Shown piece by piece: positions 7,970 to 17,633 of a stretch of 64,000 nt of DNA; within the stretch, counting starts at the first letter, position 1; each line of letters begins with the position of its first letter. Origin of the DNA: SZUA-36 sp963727635. Its GTDB lineage: Bacteria; Pseudomonadota; Gammaproteobacteria; Xanthomonadales; SZUA-36. Position numbers and translations under genes: made by a program. Location: positions 62,001 through 126,000 of the forward strand of contig CAVSHP010000025.1 in NCBI GenBank assembly GCA_963727635.1. Direction: 5' to 3'. Below the pieces are notes generated by a model, which saw only the letters and a list, made by a program, of their open reading frames with translations, was not told the origin of the DNA and did no database searches.

Positions 7970-8891
7970 ATGACCCTTACGCGACAAAAAATCGTTCCGC
8001 ACCTGTGGTATGACAGGGAAGCAAAAGAGGCAGCGGACTTCTACTGCCGGGTGTTTCCCGATTCGGGAATCACGGGTACCACCATCCTGCGCGACACCCC
8101 GTCGGGCGACTGCGATGTCGTTGCGTTTACGCTTTCCGGCCAGCGCTTCATGGCGATCAGCGCCGGGCCTTACTTCAAGTTCAGTCCGGCGGTGTCGTTC
8201 ATTTTAAACTTTGATCCGTCGCGGGACGCACGTGCCGTGGATAAGCTCAATGCGACCTGGGAGCAACTCTCGCAGGGCGGAAATATCATGATGCCCATCG
8301 ACAAGTACCCGTTCAGCGAACGCTATGGCTGGACTCAGGACAAATACGGGGTCTCGTGGCAACTGATCCTGTCAAACCCGACGGGTGATGAGCGTCCCTT
8401 TATAACGCCGTCGCTGTTATTCGTGGGTGACGTTTGCGGCAAGGCCGAGGAGGCGGGCGATTTCTACCTTTCCTTGTTCAAAAATTCGAAGCGGGGTCAA
8501 ACCGCGCGTTATCCAAAAGGCATGGAACCCGACAGGGAAGGCACGTTGATGTACAGTGACTTCATGCTCGAAAACCAGTGGTTCGCTGCCATGGACAGCG
8601 CGCACGGCCATGACTTTGCCTTCAATGAAGCCATCTCTTTCATCGTGCAATTGTGATAGCCAGAAAGAGATCGATTATTTCTGGGAGAAACTCTCCGCCG
8701 TGCCCGGGGCCGAGCAATGTGGCTGGCTAAAGGACAGGTTTGGTCTCTCGTGGCAGGTCGTGCCTTCTGTCATGGACCAGATGATGTTTGCCGGGGACCC
8801 TGAAAAACTGGAGCGGGTCGTGCAGGCCCTGCTGAGGATGAGGAAACTTGACCTGGCCACGCTGCACAGGGCGAACGGGGAAATAACATGA
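7970..8891 (+). CDS. Double-domain PhnB-like VOC protein, frameshifted near 8650
   Basis: The first frame (7970-8656) encodes two tandem PhnB-like (3-demethylubiquinone-methyltransferase-type fold) domains: KIVPHLWYDREAKEAADFYC, then WTQDKYGVSWQLI, then ITPSLLFVGDVCGKAEEAGD. It stops at FIVQL just where family members read on. The missing end follows at once in another frame: CDSQKEIDYFWEKLSAVPG and CGWLKDRFGLSWQVVPSVM, to 8891. One extra base near 8650 explains it, so this is one gene of about 307 codons. The next gene starts at 8888, overlapping its true end by four bases, which supports the reconstructed stop. Whether the indel is real cannot be told. Confidence 0.75.
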
Positions 8892-9475
8892 TGGGCAAGA
8901 ACCGCATTGAAACATTCTTCGATGGCGTGCTGGCCATCATCATCACCATCATGGTGCTGGAAATGAAGGTTCCGCACGGGAACAGCTTTGAAACCCTTTC
9001 GCCGCTGGTCCCGGTTTTGTTCAGCTACTTACTCAGCTTTATTTACCTGGGTATATATTGGAACAATCACCACCACATGATGCACACCTGCGAGCGGGTC
9101 ACGGGATCGATGCTGTGGGCAACCCTGCACCTGCTTTTCTGGTTGTCACTTATCCCGTTCACAACCGGTTGGATGGGGGAGAACCACTTTGCAAGCCACC
9201 CGGCGGCACTCTATGGTTTCGTGCTGTTGATGGCGGCAATCGCCTACTGGATATTGCAGCAACGAATAATCGCTTCACAAGGCGAGGTATCCTTACTCAA
9301 ACAAGCCATAGGTAATGACTGGAAAGGCAAAGCGTCGCCCGCGCTGTATATCAGCGGAGTCGCCTTGGCATTTGTCTCGCAGTGGCTTGCCATCGCGGTG
9401 TACGTGGCAGTGGCGCTGATGTGGCTGGTGCCCGACCGCCGAATCGAGCGTGTGCTTATAGGTCCTGAAACCTGA
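8888..9475 (+). CDS. TMEM175-family (DUF1211) putative potassium channel
   Basis: A 195-aa integral membrane protein with the family opening RIETFFDGVLAIIITIMVLE. This corresponds to the FSDGVxAI selectivity-filter helix of TMEM175, here with Phe in place of the usual Ser. It is followed by the conserved YLGIYWNNHHHMMH loop and four more helices. Bacterial homologues form K+-permeable channels; that is family knowledge, not shown here. The start overlaps the reconstructed end of the preceding PhnB-like gene. Confidence 0.85.
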   Translation: MMGKNRIETFFDGVLAIIITIMVLEMKVPHGNSFETLSPLVPVLFSYLLSFIYLGIYWNNHHHMMHTCERVTGSMLWATLHLLFWLSLIPFTTGWMGENHFASHPAALYGFVLLMAAIAYWILQQRIIASQGEVSLLKQAIGNDWKGKASPALYISGVALAFVSQWLAIAVYVAVALMWLVPDRRIERVLIGPET

Positions 9476-9494
9476 AGCGGGGTCGTAATCGGAC

Positions 9495-10295
9495 ATGCAG
9501 CCGGTAAATCCACGCGTATTGTTCCTGTCACACGGTGGCGGGCCTTGGCCATTGCTCGGTGACCCCGCGCACCACGAAATGGTCGAAAACCTGCGTAATA
9601 TTGCAACCCGGATAACAAAGCCATCGGCGATTCTCGTGATCAGTGCCCACTGGGAGGAGAACATGGCCACGCTGACCTCGGCGCCGGCCCCCTCGCTTAT
9701 TTATGATTATTACGGGTTTCCCGAAGAATCCTACGAAATCGAGTATCCCTGTGCGGGCCAACCGGAGTTGGCGGGGCAGGCGCACCGCCTGTTGGCTGAA
9801 GCGGGCATCGAGGCCATGCTGGATGCGCAAAGGGGGTTTGACCACGGTTTGTTTGTACCGCTGAAAATCATGTACCCGGGGGCGGATATTCCCTGTATCC
9901 AGTTATCCCTGGTCAAGGGGCTCGACCCGGCCGAACATATCCGCATTGGCAAGGCGCTTGCCGGTCTAAAGCACGATGGATTGCTTGTCATCGGTTCGGG
10001 CTTCTCGTTCCACAACATGAAAGCCTTTTTTACGCCCGATAGCAATGAAACAAAAGCCATGAACGCGGCTTTTGAGCAATGGTTGATTGAAACTCTGGGT
10101 GATACCGGCATCGAAGAAACCGACAGAATGCAAAGACTCGAAAATTGGGCGCAGGCCCCTTTTGCGCGCTATTGTCACCCGCGGGAAGAACATTTGTTGC
10201 CGCTGCATGTCTGTTACGGCGTCGCGCAAACGGCGTGCAACGAATTCTTCGAGTTGACGATCCTGAACAAGAAATCGAGTATGTATCTTTGGTAA
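9495..10295 (+). CDS. DODA-type (LigB-like) extradiol ring-cleavage dioxygenase
   Basis: A 266-aa class III extradiol dioxygenase-like enzyme. Candidate metal ligands stand in family motifs: FLSHGGGP, VISAHWEE, RGFDHGLFVPL and IGSGFSFHNM. It resembles the YgiD/4,5-DOPA dioxygenase branch, which uses a non-haem divalent metal and cytosolic catechol-type substrates. The true substrate is unknown. The gene starts 19 bases after the TMEM175 gene, so it is probably co-transcribed with it. Confidence 0.87.
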   Translation: MQPVNPRVLFLSHGGGPWPLLGDPAHHEMVENLRNIATRITKPSAILVISAHWEENMATLTSAPAPSLIYDYYGFPEESYEIEYPCAGQPELAGQAHRLLAEAGIEAMLDAQRGFDHGLFVPLKIMYPGADIPCIQLSLVKGLDPAEHIRIGKALAGLKHDGLLVIGSGFSFHNMKAFFTPDSNETKAMNAAFEQWLIETLGDTGIEETDRMQRLENWAQAPFARYCHPREEHLLPLHVCYGVAQTACNEFFELTILNKKSSMYLW

Positions 10296-10368
10296 ATCAA
10301 TATTGCCAGACTCGTTTTGCTCGCGAATCCGGGTATGATTTGTCAACGTGCCGGTTAAATTAATTCAT

Positions 10369-10788
10369 ATGCGTGTCAAGACATTGAGCAGAATTTCGGT
10401 TTTCATCATTGCGGCAATTTTGCTTGTGCCGGGATTTGCGCCGGGACAGGATCTTGCCGCGCATAAAACCGGCATATGGTCGATCGCTGGCACCCCCGGG
10501 CTGAGCAGGTGGGTCGTGATCCATGATCTCGAAGCATCTGCAACGACCGGCATTTACCACATCGAAGTAATCGGACGTCATTCCGCTGACCCGGCATGGC
10601 AAATTATCCACCTGGTGCCGCACATGGCGATTACGGCGGATGCCCTTCTCGACAGTATTCAAGAACCCCTGGATACGGGCGCGGTATATCCGGAAACATT
10701 TACAGATGCCTATGCAGCCTGGCAGGCGCAAAATGACGGGGCAGGGGGCAGCGTATGCACGAGTTCCGTCATACAATGCATGCGGTAA
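10369..10788 (+). CDS. Small secreted protein, DUF5086-like
   Basis: A 139-aa protein with a clear signal peptide (MRVKTLSRISVFIIAAILLV, cleavage probably after GFAPG). The mature part has WVVIHDLEASATTGIYHIEV, WQIIHLVPHMAIT and VYPETFTDAYAAWQ, a pattern I associate tentatively with DUF5086. A GTG at 10348 would add seven residues. The C-terminus carries two Cys that could form a disulphide. Function unknown. Confidence 0.65.
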   Translation: MRVKTLSRISVFIIAAILLVPGFAPGQDLAAHKTGIWSIAGTPGLSRWVVIHDLEASATTGIYHIEVIGRHSADPAWQIIHLVPHMAITADALLDSIQEPLDTGAVYPETFTDAYAAWQAQNDGAGGSVCTSSVIQCMR

Positions 10789-10807
10789 GCACCGGGAGCA
10801 ACAGAAA

Positions 10808-11638
10808 ATGAAGAGTGAAGAACTCAGGGCGAAACAGGCGCCGATAAAAGAACACTACCGGAGTTCACCGGACTCTGCATTGCTGACCCTGCATGCCGAG
10901 GGACAACTCGGTGAAGGCGTTGCCTGCAGTATCGATACAGGCCGGGCCCTGGTTGAAGCCGGCCTGCATGCGGCCACCGGCGGCAGTGGCATGCAGGTTT
11001 GCTCCGGGGACATGCTGTTGCAGGCCCTGGTCGCATGCATGGGTGTGACGCTTTCCGCGGTCGCAACATCACTTGAAATGCCCCTCAACGGCGGTACGCT
11101 GCGCGCCGAAGGCGATCTCGATTTTCGCGGCACACTCGGGGTTTCCAGGGAGGTGCCCGTCGGCTTCCAGGCGATCCGTTTGTACGTTGACCTCGACACG
11201 TCGGCGCCACCTGAAAAGATAGAAAAACTGCTGGAGTTGACGCAACGCTACTGCGTTGTGCTGCAGACCTTACGTTCACCGCTTGATGTGACCACGCAGG
11301 TCTCGACAAGCTTATATTCGGGACTGACGGGAATGACAGATAGCTGGTTTACAAGCAATCTCGGTGACGCCATGCTGGCCGGGGAGTCACTGGAAGAGAT
11401 AAGGACGCTTTTTTTGTCCCACTGCGCCGATCCGGATAAATCCGCGGACATGGCCGTGTTTTTCCGCCACGAGTCGGAAGGCCGCCTGCATTGCGAGGTG
11501 CATGTCTATTTTTCCCCGGCAGCCGTCGCGGTCGCTAAAGCTTTTGGCGCCGTGCCATGTACCAGGCCGTCCCCGGCAAGCCTCGGATTGCTGGCGGGTT
11601 CGGAAGCCTCAATGGCGGTTCTGTTTCCCGGCAGCTAG
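10808..11638 (+). CDS. OsmC-like protein with an extra C-terminal domain
   Basis: Residues 1-165 (from the ATG at 10808) look like an OsmC/Ohr fold protein. It has SGDMLLQALVACMGVTLSAV and RYCVVLQTLRSPLDVTTQV, carrying the two cysteines of the peroxidase pair. The remaining ~110 residues form an unrelated tail with Cys and His (FLSHCADPDKSADMAVFF, then LHCEVHVYFSPAAVAVA). OsmC proteins usually end near 140-160 aa, so this is a fusion. The longer frame from 10640 overlaps the preceding gene and is not credible. Hydroperoxide reduction is the family role; the tail is unassigned. Confidence 0.75.
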   Translation: MKSEELRAKQAPIKEHYRSSPDSALLTLHAEGQLGEGVACSIDTGRALVEAGLHAATGGSGMQVCSGDMLLQALVACMGVTLSAVATSLEMPLNGGTLRAEGDLDFRGTLGVSREVPVGFQAIRLYVDLDTSAPPEKIEKLLELTQRYCVVLQTLRSPLDVTTQVSTSLYSGLTGMTDSWFTSNLGDAMLAGESLEEIRTLFLSHCADPDKSADMAVFFRHESEGRLHCEVHVYFSPAAVAVAKAFGAVPCTRPSPASLGLLAGSEASMAVLFPGS

Positions 11639-11662
11639 TGTCCGCTGAAGTACTCTGGCAAG

Positions 11663-13393
11663 TTATAGCACCCGCCTGAGCAGGGCGCGTCCGATAAAAC
11701 GGGCCTTATTGCCCAGGGTGAAACGCTCCAGGTTGGTTTTGACGATGCCCTTGGTGAAGCGGGTGCGCTTGGAATAGTCAATTTTCACATCGACGATGAC
11801 CGGCTTGTTTTGTGCTGCCAATGACAAGGCCCTGGCGATGGCTGCCTCACAATCGTTGTCGTTTTCAATGCTTATGTACTCGCAACCCGTCGCCTCGGCG
11901 ACCCCGCTGAACTTTGCTTCATGCAAAACCGTGCAGGTCTTGCGGTTGTAGGGAATCTCCTGGGCCTGGGAAATCTGTGACAACTCGCCGTCGTTGAACA
12001 CAAAGTAGACCCCGCCAATTCCATTTGAAGCGGCGGTGAGGGTCTCCATGCAGGTCATCAGGAAGGCGCCGTCGCCGATGATGCCGACCACCTGTCTGTC
12101 GGGATTGGCCAGTTTTGCCGCCGTAACCGCCGGCGCGCAATAACCCATGCAGTTGAAATCGGTTGGCGAGATAAAGCCGCGCGGCTGATTGATCGGCATC
12201 AATTCGGCACACATGAAGGTGTGGTTGCCGTCATCGGACACCACGATGGCGTCGTCATCGAGTTGCTTGCGTAGTTCGATAAAGAACCGTGCAGGGTTAA
12301 CACGGCCCTGGCTGTCGTGTTTCAGCCATTCATCGATATAGGCCGCCTTGTCCCTGCTGATAGCGGTTTGCAACCCGGTGTTGTCCGGCTTGGGCGCGCC
12401 CAGCGCCCTGAGGGTCTTGAGCAGTTCCGCCATCACGGCCCTGGCGTCACCCTCGATGGTGACAGCGGCCGGGTAATTGGCGTTGAATACCTTGCGGTTA
12501 ATATCGACATGGATCAGTCTGGCTGGCGGGTTGACGCCGTAACTGGCGGTCGCGATCTCCCCGAAACGGTTGCCGACCGCCAGCATGCAATCGCAATTTT
12601 TGAAAGCATTCTCCGCAGCGGGCACCGCCGCAGGCCCGATACCCATACCGGTATGCAAGGGGTGGTTGGCGGGAAATGAACTCAATCCCTGCAAGGTGGT
12701 GGCGACCGGGGCGCCGAGGAACGCTGCGATCGCGGTGGTTTCAGCACTTGCATCCACGGCGCCCCAGCCGAGGAATAAGCCTGGTGAATCTGCCTCGTAA
12801 AGCATCTGCGCCGCCTGTTGGATGGCCGCGTGATCCAGCGTGCTTTCTGCAGTTTTCGCAACGAATGCAGGGGTTGCGGAGACTTCACCCGGGAACAGTT
12901 GCAGGTTGACCGGCACCTCGACAAAAACCGGACCGGGTTCACCCGAGGTGGCGATCTGAAAGGCCTCGTAGATCGAGGGGATGATCTGCTCGTGGGTTTC
13001 GATCTTGTAGGTCTTCTTGGTGATCGGGGCGAGCAGGGCGTGCTGATCCATCTCGTGTAACTGGTAGGTCTTACCCGTGTCCGTGCGGATACCGCCGGCT
13101 ATCACCAGCATCGGAATACCGTCCAGAAACGCCTCGCCGATACCGCTGGCGGCGTGGGTTACCCCGGCCGCCGGTACGATCAGCAAAGTGCCGATGTGAC
13201 GGCTGGTCCGGCTGATGGCATCGGCCATGAATGCCGCGCCGCCTTCGTGGGTGACCAGCACCGGCTGGATCAGCTCCGACTTGTTCAGTTCGTCATAGGT
13301 TTCAGTGTTGTGCACACCGGGGATGCCAAAGGTGTACCGGACGCCAATTTGCTCGAGAGCGAAGCGTACCAGCCATGCGCCTGTTTTTTTCAT
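11663..13393 (-). CDS. Thiamine-diphosphate-dependent enzyme of the acetolactate synthase family
   Basis: A 576-aa three-domain ThDP enzyme. The N-terminal Pyr domain carries the catalytic Glu in LVTHEGGAAFMADAISR. The central domain has LFLGWGAVDAS, and the PP domain has the Mg/ThDP motif GDGAFLMT with NDG at the expected spacing. It resembles acetolactate synthase large subunits and other carboligases or decarboxylases, but no small subunit gene is nearby and the substrate is open. The start at 13393 (MKKTGAWLVRFALEQIGVRY) fits the family; an in-frame extension to 13504 does not. The gene follows a flavin dehydrogenase gene by 50 bases on the same strand, suggesting a two-gene operon. Confidence 0.8.
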   Translation of the reverse strand: MKKTGAWLVRFALEQIGVRYTFGIPGVHNTETYDELNKSELIQPVLVTHEGGAAFMADAISRTSRHIGTLLIVPAAGVTHAASGIGEAFLDGIPMLVIAGGIRTDTGKTYQLHEMDQHALLAPITKKTYKIETHEQIIPSIYEAFQIATSGEPGPVFVEVPVNLQLFPGEVSATPAFVAKTAESTLDHAAIQQAAQMLYEADSPGLFLGWGAVDASAETTAIAAFLGAPVATTLQGLSSFPANHPLHTGMGIGPAAVPAAENAFKNCDCMLAVGNRFGEIATASYGVNPPARLIHVDINRKVFNANYPAAVTIEGDARAVMAELLKTLRALGAPKPDNTGLQTAISRDKAAYIDEWLKHDSQGRVNPARFFIELRKQLDDDAIVVSDDGNHTFMCAELMPINQPRGFISPTDFNCMGYCAPAVTAAKLANPDRQVVGIIGDGAFLMTCMETLTAASNGIGGVYFVFNDGELSQISQAQEIPYNRKTCTVLHEAKFSGVAEATGCEYISIENDNDCEAAIARALSLAAQNKPVIVDVKIDYSKRTRFTKGIVKTNLERFTLGNKARFIGRALLRRVL

Positions 13394-13443
13394 GATGTTG
13401 CCTGTGGATGTCTGTCCGTTAATTTGGGGCCTGTTAACAAAGC

Positions 13444-15084
13444 CTAGGGGGTCAGGGGTCGACCGGTTATGGAGCGTGTGGCCATGCGGGCATTCAAAAT
13501 GCAATTGGAAATAAAGGTGCCCTCGAGTGATTTTAACCCGTTGATGCCGCCGCCGCCGAATCCGGCCGCCTCACCCGCGGCGTACAGGCCGGGTATCGGT
13601 TGCCCGTCATTGGACAACACGCGGCTTTCGAGGTCCGTCTGTATGCCGCCCATGCTTTTGCGGCTGACGATGAACTCCCGGAAAGCGACCAGCGGCATGG
13701 ATTTTTTCTCCATGATCCTGGCAAATTTGCAGGTTCGCGAGCGGTCGCCACGCCAGTTCCTGACCTGGGCGATGCGTCTGAGCTGGTCATCGTTGTGAAA
13801 TTCCTTGCCGCGTTCTATCTGGGCGTCGTAGCTCTGGATGGCCTGCCTGACGTTTTCAAGTTCGACCGTGCCTTTGCCGACGGTCTGGCTGTTTGCATTG
13901 AGGCTGTTCATTTTCGTAACCAGTTCCTCGAGGCTGTTGGCAGTCACGACGTCCTCACATTCCTCGACGAGGTATTCCAACAGTTTGTGGTTGCCGAGGA
14001 ATATATCCCGCGCCAGTTGCAGGATACGCCGGTCGCGGAACGCGGTATTGCTTTCGGCGCCGGAAACGGCGATCTCCTTGCACGCGATTTTCCAGTTCAT
14101 GACCTGCCAGCTGTAGCCGTATGGATCCATGCAGATGCGCTTGCACAGCAGGTGGGTGTCGAAGCCGGTCACTAACGGCCGCGGGCCGAAGCGTTTACCG
14201 GTCGCATCCAGCCACAGCGCGGACTTTGGCGGGATCAGGCTCAGACCTTCCTTCGCAATGGCGGGTTTCGGATGGTGGATGCCGGCTGCGTAGTTCCACA
14301 TTTTATCCAGGTGGGTGACCCTGCCGTCTATATGTCTGACGGCGTCGTGCAGCGTGCCGTCCGCGTATTTGTGTGCGCCGTTGAGTATGTGTTCCGGCGG
14401 CGCGCCCCAGGATGTGTCCCATTCCTTTTTGACCCGTTCGATATCACCGTTGATACCGCCGCTGGCCACCAGCACCAGCGGGGACTCGATCTCAAAAACC
14501 TGTCCCGTCGTCCCGATGCAACCCCTCAGACCGGCGATCCTCTGGTTTACCACGACTAATGATTCAACTTTATGATCAAATAGATAAGTAATATTACTAG
14601 AATTAGGATGAGACTGTAGTTCAGCGATAAGCCTGTGCACCAGGTGGTACCCGGTTCCCCAGATAATGTGATAGCGGGGTAGCGAATTGCCGTCGCCGAA
14701 CTCGCCTCGTTCCACCCAGTGCGGGACCGGGAAAAAATTGATTCCCCTGGGCTTGAGCCAGTTGTAAATGTCGTCGACACTGCGGTTGACATAAAGCTCC
14801 GCCCACTTTCGCGGCCAGTGGTCATGCTCTGAAAAACGGGCACAGGAAAGCCAGTCCCGGAGGGCGATTTCGGGGCTGTCGTGTATCCGGTTCAGACGTT
14901 GCACCGGGGTATTGACCAGGGTCATGCCGCCGAGGGACTTGATTGCCAGGCCGCCGAAATTTTGCGCCGAATCCCGATCGATGATGGCAATCCTCAAACC
15001 CTGGTCGAGCAATTCGATGGCAGCGACGATGCCGGCCAGTCCACCACCGGCAATGGCTACGTCAAAGCGTGTTTTTTCAGGCAT
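13444..15084 (-). CDS. FAD-binding dehydrogenase, fumarate reductase/ketosteroid dehydrogenase type
   Basis: A 546-aa flavoprotein. The N-terminal dinucleotide-binding motif is VAIAGGGLAGIVAAIELLDQ with the acidic strand end AIIDRDSAQNFGG. The C-terminal FAD segment is GLYAAGEAAGFGGGGINGL. The overall plan matches the FAD-binding dehydrogenase group related to 3-ketosteroid delta-1-dehydrogenases and fumarate reductase flavoproteins. The substrate is not evident. It is the first gene of a likely operon with the ThDP enzyme and is divergent from an acyl-CoA dehydrogenase, which hints at carboxylic acid or lipid catabolism. Confidence 0.8.
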   Translation of the reverse strand: MPEKTRFDVAIAGGGLAGIVAAIELLDQGLRIAIIDRDSAQNFGGLAIKSLGGMTLVNTPVQRLNRIHDSPEIALRDWLSCARFSEHDHWPRKWAELYVNRSVDDIYNWLKPRGINFFPVPHWVERGEFGDGNSLPRYHIIWGTGYHLVHRLIAELQSHPNSSNITYLFDHKVESLVVVNQRIAGLRGCIGTTGQVFEIESPLVLVASGGINGDIERVKKEWDTSWGAPPEHILNGAHKYADGTLHDAVRHIDGRVTHLDKMWNYAAGIHHPKPAIAKEGLSLIPPKSALWLDATGKRFGPRPLVTGFDTHLLCKRICMDPYGYSWQVMNWKIACKEIAVSGAESNTAFRDRRILQLARDIFLGNHKLLEYLVEECEDVVTANSLEELVTKMNSLNANSQTVGKGTVELENVRQAIQSYDAQIERGKEFHNDDQLRRIAQVRNWRGDRSRTCKFARIMEKKSMPLVAFREFIVSRKSMGGIQTDLESRVLSNDGQPIPGLYAAGEAAGFGGGGINGLKSLEGTFISNCILNARMATRSITGRPLTP

Positions 15085-15163
15085 TCGCGGTTTCCCCGAA
15101 GAGCGAAAGTGATCATAATACAATGCTCCCTATCACAACATTCGCAGACAGGAATTGTATCCG

Positions 15164-16942
15164 ATGAGTGACTACCATTTCCCCTACAAAGACGCCTCTT
15201 TTCTAATTAACGACCTGCTCGACTTTGACCGTTTGTGTGCAGATGCGGGTCTTGAAGACGTAAACAGCGAACTGGCTTCGGCCATTTTGGAGGAGGCGGG
15301 TCGTTTTGGCAGCGAAGTCTTTGCGCCATTGAACGAAGTGGGCGATAAATCAGGCGCAACGCTCGAAGAGGACGGCGTTCATGAAACCCCGGGTTTTGCC
15401 GACGCCTACCGGCAGTATTCGGACAATGGCTGGGCCGCCCTGAATGCAGGTGAGGAATACGGCGGTCAGGCCATGCCGAGGGTGCTGGGCGCCGCAACGA
15501 CCGAAATCTGGTATTCCGCCTGTACCGCACTATCCCTGTGCCCGCTGCTGACAACCGGGGCGGTGGAAGCCATTGAAGTGCATGGCACGGATGATCTCAA
15601 GCGCAAGTATTTACCCGACCTGGTCAGTGGCAACTGGACCGGATCGATGTGCCTGACGGAACCACAGGCGGGTTCCGATCTCGCGGCGGTTGCCTGCAAG
15701 GCGGTACCGCAAGATGACCACTACCTGCTCAGCGGTCAGAAAATATTCATCACCTGGGGTGATCACCAGATGACCGAGAACATTATCCACCTGGTGTTGG
15801 CGCGCCTGCCGGATGCGCCGCAAGGGGTCAAGGGAATCTCGCTGTTCCTGGTGCCGAAGTTCCTGCTGGATGAAAATGGCCGGCCGGGCAAACGCAATGA
15901 CGCCTACTGCGTCGGTCTTGAACACAAGCTGGGTATCCACGGCAGCCCGACCTGCACGTTGAATTTTGGCGACAACGGCGGTGCTGTTGCATATCTTGTG
16001 GGTAAGCCAAACCAGGGTTTGTCGGCGATGTTCACGATGATGAACGAGGCACGCCAGGGCGTGGGCATACAGGGTCTGGGTGTTTCCGAGCGCTCCTACC
16101 AGCAGGCAGCTGCATTTGCCCGGGAACGTTTGCAGGGTACACGCAGCGATGGTTCGCGCTACCCGATCATCGAGTTTCCGGACGTGCGGCGCATGCTGAT
16201 GGTGATGCGCTCGGCGACCGAAGCCATGCGTGGCCTGGCCTATTTCGCTGGCGCCGAAAGTGACCGTGCGCATCACGCCAGCGATCCCGAACAGGCGCGC
16301 AAACACGCAGCCAGGGTCGGTCTGTACACGCCCATCGTCAAGGGCTGGTTGACCGAACTGGCCCAGGAGGTAACCTACCTGGGCACGCAGATACACGGTG
16401 GCATGGGTTACATAGAGGAAACCGGCAGTGCACAGTTTTACCGTGATGCGCGCATCATGACCATCTACGAGGGCACCACCGGTATCCAGGCGCTGGACCT
16501 GGCCGGGCGCAAGACGCTTGCTGATAGCGGTGCAGCGCTGCAGGACCTGCTCGACGAGATACGGGCAAGCGCATCGTCCATGTCGGCTGATGCAAGTCTG
16601 GCAGGAATGGCTGAGGCCCTGAAGCGGGCTGTCGACGCTGGCGAGGACGCACGGGCCTGGCTGCTCGAGAACGGCTCCCGTGACCGCAATGCCGCCGGCG
16701 GGGCCAGTGTCAACTTCATGCTGCTGATGGGGTTTCTGTGCGGCGGCTGGGTCATGGGCCAGGCGGCCCAAAAGGCCAGGCAAATGCTGGATGCCGGCGC
16801 TGGCGATGTCTCTTTTTTGCAAGCCAAGTTGATCACGGCGCAATTTTATTTCGAACATTTGCTGCCACGCACCGGTGCTTATCTTGCCGCCGTCAGCGCC
16901 GGCAGTGAAAGCATGATGGCGCTGGATGCGGAGCAGTTCTGA
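15164..16942 (+). CDS. Acyl-CoA dehydrogenase, large (~590 aa) type
   Basis: A 592-aa flavoenzyme of fatty acyl-CoA beta-oxidation. It has the ACAD middle-domain motif CLTEPQAGSDLAAV and the active-site region DARIMTIYEGTTGIQALDL, which holds the catalytic Glu. The C-terminal extra domain (about residues 470-592) is usual for the 590-600-aa branch. The ATG at 15164 gives MSDYHFPYKD, a typical start of that branch. The gene is divergent from the FAD dehydrogenase gene, with 79 bases between. No frameshift is seen. Chain-length preference is unknown. Confidence 0.9.
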   Translation: MSDYHFPYKDASFLINDLLDFDRLCADAGLEDVNSELASAILEEAGRFGSEVFAPLNEVGDKSGATLEEDGVHETPGFADAYRQYSDNGWAALNAGEEYGGQAMPRVLGAATTEIWYSACTALSLCPLLTTGAVEAIEVHGTDDLKRKYLPDLVSGNWTGSMCLTEPQAGSDLAAVACKAVPQDDHYLLSGQKIFITWGDHQMTENIIHLVLARLPDAPQGVKGISLFLVPKFLLDENGRPGKRNDAYCVGLEHKLGIHGSPTCTLNFGDNGGAVAYLVGKPNQGLSAMFTMMNEARQGVGIQGLGVSERSYQQAAAFARERLQGTRSDGSRYPIIEFPDVRRMLMVMRSATEAMRGLAYFAGAESDRAHHASDPEQARKHAARVGLYTPIVKGWLTELAQEVTYLGTQIHGGMGYIEETGSAQFYRDARIMTIYEGTTGIQALDLAGRKTLADSGAALQDLLDEIRASASSMSADASLAGMAEALKRAVDAGEDARAWLLENGSRDRNAAGGASVNFMLLMGFLCGGWVMGQAAQKARQMLDAGAGDVSFLQAKLITAQFYFEHLLPRTGAYLAAVSAGSESMMALDAEQF

Positions 16943-16994
16943 ATAGTGCTCCGCTTGGAAAAGCGTTTTCAGTTGACTGCCGTATTGGACAGCC

Positions 16995-17633
16995 ATGAAT
17001 GAGGAGTGGCTGGCCCGCTGGAATAGTGGCAAAACCGGTTGGCACGAAGCCGGCGGCAACGCCGCGCTGCGCAAGTTCTGGCCCCGCATCAAGCCAGGCG
17101 GCCGCGTGCTGGTGCCATTATGCGGCAAATCGGCCGACCTGCTATGGCTGGAGCAAGAGGGTTGCGATGTGACCGGTGTGGAACTCTCGGAGGTCGCGGT
17201 GCGGACCTTTTTCGCCGAAGCGGATATTCCTTTCGAAATTGAAGCGGACGGCGAACTGCTACGTTTCCGCGCACAGCAACGCAGGCTGTCCATCTATTGC
17301 GGGGATTATTTCCGCTTCTCGGCTGAACCATTCGATGCGTTGTACGACCGGGCGGCCCTGGTCGCATTGCCACCTGAACTCCGGCCCGCCTATGTCGAAC
17401 ACACCAAAGCCATGATGAAGGCGGATGCAACACACTTGCTGATTACGCTTGAATACGACCAGTCAAGGGTAAACGGTCCGCCATACTCGGTATTTGCCGA
17501 CGAAGTGACAGGCTATTGGCCGAGGCTGCGCAGGGCGGGTGAACTGAGTGCGCTGAAGAACATGCCGCCCAAATATCATGAGGCCGGGCTCGACCAGTTT
17601 GTCGAGGCGGTGTGGCTGAACGCAACGGATTAG
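16995..17633 (+). CDS. tpm: Thiopurine S-methyltransferase
   Basis: A 212-aa SAM-dependent methyltransferase that matches bacterial TPMT. It has WLARWNSGKTGWHE at the N-terminus, VLVPLCGKSADLLWLEQEG as the SAM-binding loop, VTGVELSEVAVRTFF, YDRAALVALP, and LLITLEYDQSRVNGPPYSV near the end. In bacteria the enzyme methylates selenium or tellurium compounds and thiols; the natural substrate here is unknown. It follows the acyl-CoA dehydrogenase gene by 52 bases and meets a minus-strand methyltransferase tail to tail with a four-base overlap. Confidence 0.9.
   Translation: MNEEWLARWNSGKTGWHEAGGNAALRKFWPRIKPGGRVLVPLCGKSADLLWLEQEGCDVTGVELSEVAVRTFFAEADIPFEIEADGELLRFRAQQRRLSIYCGDYFRFSAEPFDALYDRAALVALPPELRPAYVEHTKAMMKADATHLLITLEYDQSRVNGPPYSVFADEVTGYWPRLRRAGELSALKNMPPKYHEAGLDQFVEAVWLNATD

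Noticed and set aside
15611..17293. A 560-codon minus-strand ORF
   Set aside because: It lies antisense to the well-supported acyl-CoA dehydrogenase and methyltransferase genes and has no recognisable motif; typical shadow ORF of GC-rich coding DNA.
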